From: Oscillospiraceae bacterium
Lineage (GTDB): Bacteria; Bacillota; Clostridia; Oscillospirales; Ruminococcaceae
Direction of reading: 5' to 3'
DNA: 32,420 bases
Assembly (NCBI GenBank): GCA_031267245.1
Contig: JAIRZL010000018.1
Coordinates: 1 to 32,420, forward strand
The position numbers and the translations under genes are program-made. Numbering within the stretch: position 1 is the stretch's first letter; every line of letters begins with the position of its first letter. The notes beneath the pieces are model-generated. The model did not search any database, had not been told where the DNA came from, and worked only from the letters and a program-made list of their open reading frames with translations. Positions 26,137 through 32,420 of the stretch are shown here, piece by piece.

Positions 26137-26157
26137 TGCTGCCGAAATGGCAGCATC
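26135..26157 (+). terminator. Probable terminator of the ribosomal supercluster
   Basis: GATGCTGCC-GAAAT-GGCAGCATC is a perfect 9-bp stem with a 5-nt loop. It begins in the rplQ stop codon and is followed by ATTGCTTTGTTT, a modest U-rich tail. The same GATGCTGCCGAAATGGC string occurs 34 nt earlier inside rplQ. Confidence 0.6.
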
Positions 26158-26459
26158 ATTGCTTTGTTTGGCCGCTAATTACCGGAGATGTAAATAATTA
26201 TCCTAACAAAAACAACCAACACCAGACGTGTGCTGTGTTGCTGCGCGGTACAGCGACAAATTAGCAAACGGCAAGGCCGGCAGTGGGTGTTTTGGTGGGT
26301 TGGGGCGCTCATTGTGGAGTGTGCCTGATGAATCGACGCAGTTTAGTATCTCTACGCGGCTTTGTCACGCAACAGCTGGCTCGAGAATTGAAATAGCGCA
26401 GCCTTTATGTTATACTCATATCGAAGTTTTTTGCAAAAGAATCACAGAGGAGAAAAGTA
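26158..26459. other. Gene-free stretch and secG leader
   Basis: About 300 nt between the rplQ hairpin and secG. The ORF 26228-26551 overlaps secG in another frame and is a shadow. The only feature I support here is the secG promoter. Confidence 0.5.
26388..26416 (+). promoter_or_regulatory. Promoter for secG
   Basis: TTGAAA (26388-26393) and TATACT (26411-26416) are separated by 17 nt, with TGT directly before the -10 giving an extended -10. Start predicted near 26422, about 38 nt before the secG ATG. Confidence 0.7.
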
Positions 26460-26717
26460 ATGAGCGTTTGCGAATATATTGTTGGCGGCTTGATATTGGG
26501 GTTTTCGGTCTTTTTGATTGTTGTAATTATGCTACAGGAAAGCAACTCTAACGGGTTGGCTTCTGTTAATGAAAGCACATCGGACTCATTTTATAATACC
26601 CAAAGCAAAGGGAGAACACTTGATGCCAAGTTGGCGAGGCTTACAAAGATCTCTGCGGTGTTACTTATAGTCTTAATTGTTCTGCTGGGATTTTTGTATC
26701 AGTACAAAAAAACCTAA
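26460..26717 (+). CDS. secG: Preprotein translocase subunit SecG
   Basis: Auxiliary membrane subunit of the SecYEG channel. 85 aa with two membrane helices: VGGLILGFSVFLIVVIMLQES and ISAVLLIVLIVLLGFLYQY. Between them is SDSFYNTQSKGRTLDAKLARLTKI, the family-typical connector. AGAGGAG is 6-8 nt before the ATG. It has its own promoter and is not followed by the usual rnr/smpB genes. Confidence 0.95.
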   Translation: MSVCEYIVGGLILGFSVFLIVVIMLQESNSNGLASVNESTSDSFYNTQSKGRTLDAKLARLTKISAVLLIVLIVLLGFLYQYKKT

Positions 26718-27993
26718 AAAAGTCACCCAAAAAACGGAACAAAAAAGCAACGGTGCTTCCGGCGTTTAACCACATCATCCATATCATCCATTTTCTTGGG
26801 ATATTTTTTGTCACACCAATGGAAATGTCGTTGCGATGATCACCGCTGCATACGCATCTTTCTTTCCAAGAAGTTGGGGGGGCAGTTGCCTAGTAGGCGA
26901 ATCATTTCCCGCTGATCTAAAATGTTTTGTCTGTCAGGTTTTGTCATGCCCCCAGCGTGGTTGGCAAGAATACTTTTTCAGGGCAGCGCAACTGGCTGCG
27001 TTGACAGCGGCGTTTTGAACCACACAAAAAACACCAAGAAAAAAATAGAGAAGTACAGGCGTTGTTGGCATGGACAGGCGAGCAATGGAAGTGTCGTTGC
27101 GACGAGGTGCGGCGGCAAACGCATCTTTCTTACCGAGAAGTTGGGGGGGCAGCTGCCTAGTAGGCGAATCATTCTCCGCTTTTCTCAAATGCTATCTATG
27201 GTAGGTTTTGTTGTGCCGCCTGCTGCGCCCGCAGGACCTAAAGCTGCTTCTGTCGGGTAATTGACCACCGAGAGGAGCGCAGCTAACAATCCAGCGAGGC
27301 AAACGCCTGGTATAGGCCCCACAAAAGCGCCTGGCAGCGCGGAATAGGGAGTTTTGTGGTGCCACCCATAATGCCGGCGAACCCAGCTGACTTCTTGGAA
27401 ACTGCCCGTTCGTTTCGGCAGCCACTCCTTGGCGGATGGCCGCATGCCCTGAAGCGCTTCCTCGCGAGGGGCGGTGACCAGCTCTTTTAACGCGCAGAAA
27501 AGCTGGTCAGCTGTAGCAAAAACGCAAGTCCTGCAACGCGCTTTTAACTTAGCCCTCGCCGGCAACTTCATGTTGCTGGTTGGTTGCGACCACGTACATG
27601 ATGATATAGGGTAGTGGCCTCCGGGAACCATACCTTCTTGATCCCGCTTCTGGCCGGGAAACATTTGTGGTGGCAAACAAGACCTTTCGAATGCAGGGTG
27701 GCAACCAGAAGGTAGAGACAAGGAAGGGACGCCAAATATGTTTGGTGCGCTGGCAGGCTGTAACGAGTAATGGTTTCGTGCGGGCGGGCGCTTCGTATCA
27801 TGGAAATAAGCCTTCGTGCAAGCCTTTTACCAGCGAGGATGCCAATTATGCTTGGATTCTGGCAGTCGTTCAACGAGGCATGGGCTCTCTGCGTGGCATG
27901 CGCTTCGTTTCCCCGAAAGTGATTTTAGTGCCCGGTGTTGCGAGAACGCTCGGCGGGTGGTATCGCATAGCTGCAGAATGAAAGGTGACTATC
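26718..27993. other. 1.3-kb region without a convincing gene
   Basis: No recognised protein or RNA gene. It contains the diverged direct repeat at 26817-27217 and a hairpin GACCAGCT...AGCTGGTC at 27476-27508. The longest frame, 27185-27721 on the minus strand (178 codons, TTG start), has one hydrophobic stretch (AFVGPIPGVCLAGLLAALLSVV) but no family resemblance or good ribosome binding site. The region is probably decayed DNA and replaces the usual neighbours of secG. Confidence 0.5.
26817..27217 (-). repeat. Pair of diverged direct repeats of about 135 nt
   Basis: Units are about 26817-26951 and 27083-27217. The best-kept part is 26852-26906 against 27119-27173, 52 of 55 identical, including a run of seven G. 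All three mismatches in that part fall at third codon positions of one minus-strand frame, which reads NDSPTRQLPPQLLGKKDA in both units. The flanks are more diverged and contain one 1-nt gap. The family is not recognised. Confidence 0.7.
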
Positions 27994-29439
27994 ATGTTAA
28001 AAATTCGGACCAGATTTGCTCCAAGCCCAACGGGATATATGCATGTTGGGAATCTGCGCACAGCTTTGTTTGCGTATTTGTTGGCCAAATCACATGGTGG
28101 AAGCTTTATTTTGCGCATTGAAGACACCGATCAAGAGCGTTTGGTTGCCGGGGCAACAGATTTGATCTTCCGAGCACTACATAGTACGGGCCTTAACTGG
28201 GATGAAGGCCCGGATATTGGTGGTCCTGTTGGCCCCTATGTACAAAGCGAGCGGCTAGGGCTGTATAAACAATATTCCGAAAAGCTGGTGGAGCTTGGCG
28301 CTGCTTATTACTGCTTTTGCAACAAAGAGCGTTTGGAAGAGGTCAGATTTTTACAGAAGCACTCCGGGAGTATCTTTAAATATGACGGGCATTGCCGAGA
28401 CTTGCAAAAAGATCAGATCGCTGAAAATCTTGGGAAGGGTATGCCATATGTTGTGAGGCAGCGGATGCCAGATACGGGACGCACCACCTTTGCCGATGAG
28501 GTGTTTGGTTCGATTGTGGTGGAGAATGAAACTTTGGATGATCAGGTTTTAATTAAGGCAGACGGAATGCCTACCTATAATTTCGCCAATGTGGTAGACG
28601 ATCACTTGATGGGAATTACGCATGTCATACGAGGCAGCGAATATTTATCTTCCACGCCAAAATACAATCTGCTTTATGTTGCTTTTGGTTGGGAGGTCCC
28701 GAAATATATCCATTGCAGCCCAGTTATGCGGAATGCCAATGAAAAACTATCTAAACGCAAAGGGGATGCGTCTTTTGAGGATTTAATTGAACAGGGGTAC
28801 CTCAAAGAAGCAATATTGAACTACATCGCGTTGTTGGGTTGGAGCCCAAAAACCGAGCAAGAGTTTTTTTTGTTAGATGATCTTAAAAAAGAATTTAGTG
28901 TTAGCGGCTTGTCAAAATCACCAGCAATTTTCGATATTAAGAAGCTGAATTATATCAATTCAAAACATATAAAAGCAATGCCTTTTGAATCGTTTTTTGA
29001 GAAATCTTTGCCATTTATCCAACAAGCTGTAAAGCGGACCGACATCGATTTGAAATTGGTGGCAGAGCTGTTGCAGAGCCGTACCGAGCTGTTAAATGAT
29101 ATCCCTGCCCAGATCGATTTTATCGATGCGGTACCAGATTACAACCCGGAGCTTTTTGTTAACAAGAAGATGAAAACCACAAAAGAAACCGCGCGCGAAG
29201 CATTGCTGGCAGTGTTGCCGTTGTTGGAGTCGGTGGCGGATTATTCATTGCCGGGCTTGCGAGATGTGATCATGAGTTATATAGCAGCAAACAACCTCAA
29301 AAATGGCGTTGTGCTGTGGCCTCTGCGGGTGGCTTTAACAGGGAAAGAGCATACGCCAGGCGGCGGAATTGAGATTGCTGCTGCCTTGGGAAAGCAAGAA
29401 ACCATTAAGAGACTCCGGGTGGCATTGGAAAAGTTGTGA
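27994..29439 (+). CDS. gltX: Glutamyl-tRNA synthetase
   Basis: Class I synthetase that charges tRNA-Glu (and in many Firmicutes also tRNA-Gln for later amidation). 481 aa from ATG 27994, preceded by AAAGGTG; the ORF-track GTG at 27985 is less likely. The HIGH-type motif is RFAPSPTGYMHVGNLRTALFAYLLA and the KMSKS-type motif is NEKLSKRKGD. The middle has HVIRGSEYLSSTPKYNLLYVAFGW, and a C-terminal helical anticodon-binding domain follows. The region upstream is gene-free. Confidence 0.97.
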   Translation: MLKIRTRFAPSPTGYMHVGNLRTALFAYLLAKSHGGSFILRIEDTDQERLVAGATDLIFRALHSTGLNWDEGPDIGGPVGPYVQSERLGLYKQYSEKLVELGAAYYCFCNKERLEEVRFLQKHSGSIFKYDGHCRDLQKDQIAENLGKGMPYVVRQRMPDTGRTTFADEVFGSIVVENETLDDQVLIKADGMPTYNFANVVDDHLMGITHVIRGSEYLSSTPKYNLLYVAFGWEVPKYIHCSPVMRNANEKLSKRKGDASFEDLIEQGYLKEAILNYIALLGWSPKTEQEFFLLDDLKKEFSVSGLSKSPAIFDIKKLNYINSKHIKAMPFESFFEKSLPFIQQAVKRTDIDLKLVAELLQSRTELLNDIPAQIDFIDAVPDYNPELFVNKKMKTTKETAREALLAVLPLLESVADYSLPGLRDVIMSYIAANNLKNGVVLWPLRVALTGKEHTPGGGIEIAAALGKQETIKRLRVALEKL

Positions 29440-30021
29440 ATAGTTGCGGGGTTTAATGTCTTACGCGGCTTTTACCTTACATCCATTTCGTTGCCATTCG
29501 GCAGGAACGGAAACTTACGTCACTGTTAATATTTATTGCAATTTAACTAGCAAGTTTAAATATGTGGTATGCTTATGTAAGATAACATAAATCTTTCTCT
29601 GCGGAACGCTGTCGCTCATTGTGAAAAACCAGGTAGCAGGAGACAGCTACGCTGAACAGCATGCAAGCTTGCGTCTGTTTTGGGGTCACTTGGGAAGCCT
29701 TGTTGGGCGCGGGCGTTGTTGCTTGGAAGTTTGCTAGCTGGGGTGTGGAGGCTGTAACTATCGGTCAATCTTGGTGTTCCCGCCACATTGGGAATACCGT
29801 TGGATGCAAATAACGACCATCGGTGATTGCCAGCTGGTTTTTCCCGATTTTGATGGGAATATTCAGATGGTGTTTTGCGGAACGCTTATTAATCACCCTA
29901 CAACCATGCTGGCACTTGGCATGGCTGGCAAAAAAACTCATTGTGGGTCACGGCCAGTGGCTGCCGGTTCAAAGACTTAATGCGCTTTAGTTGCAAAAAA
30001 CTCATCGGAGGTGCTCGAATA
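29440..30021. other. 582-nt gene-free stretch upstream of folT
   Basis: No gene recognised; the ORF 29771-29980 is not family-like. Short inverted repeats are present: GTAGC-8 nt-GCTAC (29633-29650), and AACAG-CAT-GCAAG facing CTTGC-GT-CTGTT (29655-29679), which is followed by TTGGGG. I compared it with what I remember of the tetrahydrofolate riboswitch and could not match the conserved segments. Structured-RNA potential is unproven. Confidence 0.4.
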
Positions 30022-30546
30022 GTGTTCAAAAGCACGGATCGCAAAAACATGGTTCGTTGGATAAGCCTTGCCGGCCTTATGATTGCCATGGGCGTTGTTG
30101 TTGGCTGCTTGTCATTTTTCCCCATGATATCTAAAAAAATCTCGTTTGGGTTTTTAGTTTCTGGGGCCGCAGGATATATTTTGGGGCCAGCTGCGGCAGT
30201 TTGTGGTGCGCTGGTGGATATCATCGGTTGCTGGCTTCACCCAAAAGGTCCGTATTTTTGGGGTTTCACTGTCACTGCGGCGTTGGGGAACCTGATTTAT
30301 GGTGTTGGATTCCACAGCAAAAAGGTGTCTTTTTTGCGGTGTTTGGTCGTCTGCCTTGTTGTGATTGTTTTTTGCAATCTTTGTTTAAACACTTTGTGGA
30401 TTTTGCATATTTCCCATGCGCAACCAAAAGTTCTTTTGTTGCAACGGTTACTGTGGAGCGCCGTTGATCTTGTGCTGCACCCAACACTATTAACAGTTGT
30501 TTTGAAGAAGCTTGAAGAGCTGCAAAAGGCGCGGCCATGGTTTTGA
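30022..30546 (+). CDS. folT: Folate ECF transporter S component
   Basis: Substrate-binding membrane subunit that uses a shared energizing module to import folates. 174 aa with five or six hydrophobic segments. Family features: ISFGFLVSGAAGYILGPAAAVCGALVDIIGCWLHPKGPYFWGFTVTAALGNLIYGV, and CLNTLWIL near helix 5. GTG 30022 is preferred over the ORF-track start at 29941 because GGAGGTG is 8 nt before it and the extra N terminus is polar and unsupported. The ECF ATPases and T component are not in the window. tsaE follows after 25 nt, so the two are probably co-transcribed. Confidence 0.88.
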   Translation: MFKSTDRKNMVRWISLAGLMIAMGVVVGCLSFFPMISKKISFGFLVSGAAGYILGPAAAVCGALVDIIGCWLHPKGPYFWGFTVTAALGNLIYGVGFHSKKVSFLRCLVVCLVVIVFCNLCLNTLWILHISHAQPKVLLLQRLLWSAVDLVLHPTLLTVVLKKLEELQKARPWF

Positions 30547-30571
30547 ATCGTAGATTGGAGGCGCCGGCGCG

Positions 30572-31054
30572 ATGTTGCAGGCTATCACAAAGTCACCTGC
30601 CGAGACTATGGAGCTAGGGAAGGTGATCGGGCGGAATTTGAAAGATGGTGCCATGGTGCTTTTGGATGGCGAGCTAGGCGCAGGCAAGACCTGTTTGGTA
30701 AGCGGGATTGTGAAAGGGTTGGGGATGCACGCGATGGTGACAAGCCCAACATTCTCATTGGTGAACCAATATGTGGTTGGTAATTTGTGCGTCTTGCACA
30801 TGGATATGTACAGATGCAAAACGCTTTATGATCTGGAAAGCACGGGCTTCTTTGATTTTTGGCAGGAAGGATCAATGTTTTTTTTAATTGAATGGTACAG
30901 TAATATCGAAAAATTCTTGCCGTCTGGTGGTATGAAAATCGGAATTTCTGTTGTTGCCGAATCCGAACGTCTGTTAACGATCCAAAATGAAGAGGTGTTG
31001 ATTGGGTGGCCAGCGGGTCCCGGCGCCACGTTTCCCGCGGCGGGAGACAGCTGA
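30572..31054 (+). CDS. tsaE: tRNA threonylcarbamoyladenosine biosynthesis ATPase TsaE
   Basis: ATPase partner of TsaB and TsaD in making t6A37 of ANN-decoding tRNAs. 160 aa. Walker A is GELGAGKT (residues 33-40), followed by the family motifs SPTFSLVNQY and LHMDMYR, then STGFFDFW and FLIEWYSNIEKFLP. GGAGGCG lies about 9 nt upstream. TsaB usually follows tsaE in Firmicutes, but I do not find it here. Confidence 0.95.
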   Translation: MLQAITKSPAETMELGKVIGRNLKDGAMVLLDGELGAGKTCLVSGIVKGLGMHAMVTSPTFSLVNQYVVGNLCVLHMDMYRCKTLYDLESTGFFDFWQEGSMFFLIEWYSNIEKFLPSGGMKIGISVVAESERLLTIQNEEVLIGWPAGPGATFPAAGDS

Positions 31055-31348
31055 CATGACAAAACTTCTCTGGAAGCATCAAATCTGGCTTCGGTGGCGG
31101 CGATTCGCTGCCATTTTTTTGTTTGTGCGCAATGATATTTCCAATTAATTGGAATGCTTTTCCATTGGGGCGGGGGCGTTTCTCTAAGCATCTGATGAGA
31201 AAGGCGTTCAACGCCACACTCTGTGGTCATGGCTGTAGTTGGCGGCAGTCCTGTTGGCAGAAAGGTTGCCCGCTTTCGCTGTCTCCCAATGCGATAGTTA
31301 GGATTAAAGGTAGCCGATTCATGCAGCTGGAACAAATTCTCCCATTCT
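31055..31348. other. Stretch after tsaE without a recognised gene
   Basis: About 290 nt. Minus-strand frames run through from tsaE (30606-31217, 30826-31398) and a plus frame covers 31123-31362, but none has a family-like sequence or a good ribosome binding site. I looked for tsaB and did not find it. Confidence 0.4.
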
Positions 31349-31603
31349 TTGCCGATTACTGAGTGCTCGGTTTGTGGGGATCTGCGCCCGGCCCACAACA
31401 GGTTCAGGAAAGTTTTTACGGCTTGGCAACGCGGTGCAACGATGGAAAGTTGGCAACAAGAGGGGATAGTGCTACAGCAGATGTTTAACTTGTTGTCAGG
31501 GAGAGACTATAGGGGATTTGTTGCTCTGCTACTAGTGCGTCGTCTACAGGGCCTATGTTTGATGAGCTCAGGGCTATTGTTAGAAGCAACGCCGGCGTGG
31601 TGA
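31349..31603 (+). CDS. Unrecognised 84-aa ORF containing the left inverted repeat
   Basis: The frame reads MPITECSVCGDLRPAHNRFRK and then VFTAWQRGATMESWQQEG. The segment GDLRPAHNRFR-VFTAWQRGATMESW is repeated on the other strand at the right edge. No clear ribosome binding site is present and I do not recognise the family. Conservation of the frame in both copies is the only argument for coding, and most differences between the copies are amino-acid changing, so it could equally be non-coding or a remnant. Confidence 0.3.
   Translation: MPITECSVCGDLRPAHNRFRKVFTAWQRGATMESWQQEGIVLQQMFNLLSGRDYRGFVALLLVRRLQGLCLMSSGLLLEATPAW
31368..31496 (+). repeat. Left arm of a facing 129-nt inverted repeat
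   Basis: Aligns without gaps to the reverse complement of 32292-32420 with 12 mismatches (about 91% identity). All 12 are transversions. The arm begins CGGTTTGTGGGGATCTGCGC. Similarity stops abruptly at 31496 on the inner side. Confidence 0.92.
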
Positions 31604-32225
31604 CATAGGATCGCGGCCCGGGCAAGGGGCTCGACACTGGCAAATCTATTTGATTTTGCTCGATCGCTTTGGTGCGCACGGTTACGTAATTGCTTTGACG
31701 TCCCCCGCCGCTGATGATTTCTCCTCCGGCCAATGCTAGATTGCGTGCAATGTTTTGCTTGTATAGAACTCGCCAGTTCTGCCAAAAAGCAAGGCCAGCC
31801 ATCATGTCCGCTTCTGCCTCTACCAGGTTCTTTGGTGCCCAACATCCAGCGGATTGCTGCAAAATTGTTAGAAGCCCGCGAACAGACAGCAACGGGGGAA
31901 CCTCTATTTCTCTCATTTCTTCATATTCCGTTATTATTGTTCCCCTTGGCGGTAGCTTTGCCGCCCATGGGCGCCACAAACAACAAAGCAGGAATGGCGC
32001 GGCGTTCCAGAACTCTGTTGGCCGATGCCACCCGGTTTCCGGATACACACCCCCCGAAGAACCGTTCCAGTCTATGTATTCAAATTTTGCGCTCGTAAAG
32101 TCCGTAAAGCCGAAAGCTTGTCCGCCCCAGCGGTCTTGATTCTCGGGCGGCGGCCAATTGGTGATCCCTTTGGCTCCCAAGCAGTTATAGATTTGAGGCA
32201 CATTTGTAAAAAGTCCGTTTTGCAA
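31485..32225 (-). CDS. Unrecognised ORF between the inverted repeats
   Basis: 246 codons from TTG 32225 to a TAA inside the left repeat arm. The frame stays open about 25-30 codons further upstream (…NEEEALADLQAADFALCVL) to a stop near 32308, so the true start is unclear. An AGGAGG lies near 32268 but is followed only by CTG in frame. The sequence is rich in Trp and Pro in its first half (NWPPPENQDRWGG, FTDFTSAKFEYIDWNG, WHRPTEFWNAAPF), then AEADMMAGLAFWQNWRVLYKQNIARNLALAGGE. Balanced composition suggests real coding. There is no signal peptide or catalytic motif that I recognise. It may be the downstream part of the gene that enters from the right edge, separated by a frameshift. Confidence 0.45.
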   Translation of the reverse strand: MQNGLFTNVPQIYNCLGAKGITNWPPPENQDRWGGQAFGFTDFTSAKFEYIDWNGSSGGVYPETGWHRPTEFWNAAPFLLCCLWRPWAAKLPPRGTIITEYEEMREIEVPPLLSVRGLLTILQQSAGCWAPKNLVEAEADMMAGLAFWQNWRVLYKQNIARNLALAGGEIISGGGRQSNYVTVRTKAIEQNQIDLPVSSPLPGPRSYVTTPALLLTIALSSSNIGPVDDALVAEQQIPYSLSLTTS

Positions 32226-32274
32226 AACGCATAACGCAAAATCCGCAGCTTGCAGGTCTGCCAGTGCTTCCTCC

Positions 32275-32418
32275 TCATTTTGTGGGTTCCAACAACCAGT
32301 TACACATCACCGGTAGCACTCTCCCCTCGTGGTGCCAACTTTCCATCGTGGCACCGCGTTGCCAAGCCGTAAAAACTATCCTGAACCGGTTGTGGGCCGG
32401 GCGCAGATCCCCACCAAC
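32275..32418 (-). CDS. 3' end of an unrecognised gene entering from the right edge
   Basis: The minus strand is open from the window edge to TGA at 32277-32275. It reads GDLRPAHNRFRIVFTAWQRG, then ATMESWHHEGRVLPVMCNWL and LEPTK, the counterpart of the 84-aa plus-strand ORF. At AAA-TGA-G, moving one base forward joins it to the open frame EEEALADLQ of the next ORF. It could therefore be an interrupted gene. Confidence 0.35.
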   Translation of the reverse strand, partial: VGGDLRPAHNRFRIVFTAWQRGATMESWHHEGRVLPVMCNWLLEPTK

Positions 32419-32420
32419 CG
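32292..32420 (-). repeat. Right arm of a facing 129-nt inverted repeat
   Basis: Reverse complement of 31368-31496 with 12 transversion differences. Because it reaches the last base of the window, the true repeat may be longer. Confidence 0.92.

Noticed and set aside
27185-27721. 178-codon minus-strand ORF with a hydrophobic stretch
   Set aside because: No family resemblance and no ribosome binding site. It starts from TTG, and other frames are open across the same stretch; treated as chance or decayed sequence.
29600-29690. tRNA- or riboswitch-like folding upstream of folT
   Set aside because: The short stems do not form a cloverleaf, no T-arm GTTCRA with correct spacing is present, and the known tetrahydrofolate riboswitch segments were not found.
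31368-32420. A diversity-generating retroelement template/variable repeat pair
   Set aside because: The arms are similar in length to such repeats and mismatches avoid transitions, but only 7 of 12 differences fall on adenines of one arm. T and C positions change as well, and no reverse transcriptase is visible in the window.
1-32420. CRISPR array or toxin-antitoxin/defence genes
   Set aside because: No regularly spaced short repeats were seen, and no nuclease, methylase or toxin motifs were found in plausible frames.

Overview
The window is dominated by one long, mostly rightward cluster of translation genes. It is the merged S10, spc and alpha ribosomal-protein operons, rpsJ to rplQ, at about 9.98-26.1 kb. 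The order secY-adk-map-KOW protein-infA-rpmJ-rpsM-rpsK-rpsD-rpoA-rplQ, including rpsD between rpsK and rpoA, is the arrangement I associate with Clostridia-type Firmicutes. So is the zinc-finger (CxxC) form of S14, S4, L24 and L36, and so are strong AGGAGG-type ribosome binding sites with many GTG and TTG starts. A Clostridia-like Firmicute is therefore my best guess, from gene order and motifs only.

Layout. 1-917 (minus): 5' part of an Xaa-Pro aminopeptidase that runs off the left edge; the ORF track misses it because it has no stop in the window. 1508-1849: rplS, isolated from its usual rimM/trmD partners, with its own promoter and a structured leader. 1962-6917: a three-gene ABC system (MacB-like ATPase, a large extracellular Ig-like membrane-anchored protein, and an FtsX/MacB-type permease). 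6955-7662 (minus): a calcineurin-like metallophosphoesterase. 8111-9205 (minus): a secreted protein of unknown family, with the decayed remains of a second MacB-like ATPase just upstream of it. 9850-26157: the ribosomal supercluster, from a strong promoter and a 5'-terminal stem-loop to a terminator-like hairpin. 26460-26717: secG with its own extended -10 promoter. 26718-27993: about 1.3 kb without a convincing gene but with a diverged direct repeat. 27994-29439: gltX. 30022-31054: folT (ECF folate transporter S component) and tsaE. 31055-32420: an unassigned region with two facing 129-nt inverted repeats around an unrecognised ORF.

How the genes work together. Most of the window makes and runs the ribosome and its outputs: ribosomal proteins, IF-1, RNA polymerase alpha, the SecY/SecG export channel, methionine aminopeptidase, adenylate kinase, glutamyl-tRNA synthetase and the TsaE ATPase of tRNA t6A synthesis. 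The accessory parts are the ABC locus, the orphan secreted gene and the right end. The many gene-free stretches (seven longer than 300 nt), the ATPase relic, the extra rpmD copy and the diverged repeats suggest a genome that accumulates non-functional DNA.

The observations most worth following up are: (i) facing 129-nt repeats at the right edge whose 12 mismatches are all transversions; (ii) a tandem second copy of rpmD inside the operon; (iii) a stem-loop starting at the predicted S10 transcription start; (iv) the ABC locus with its Ig-like accessory protein and a second, decayed ATPase nearby.
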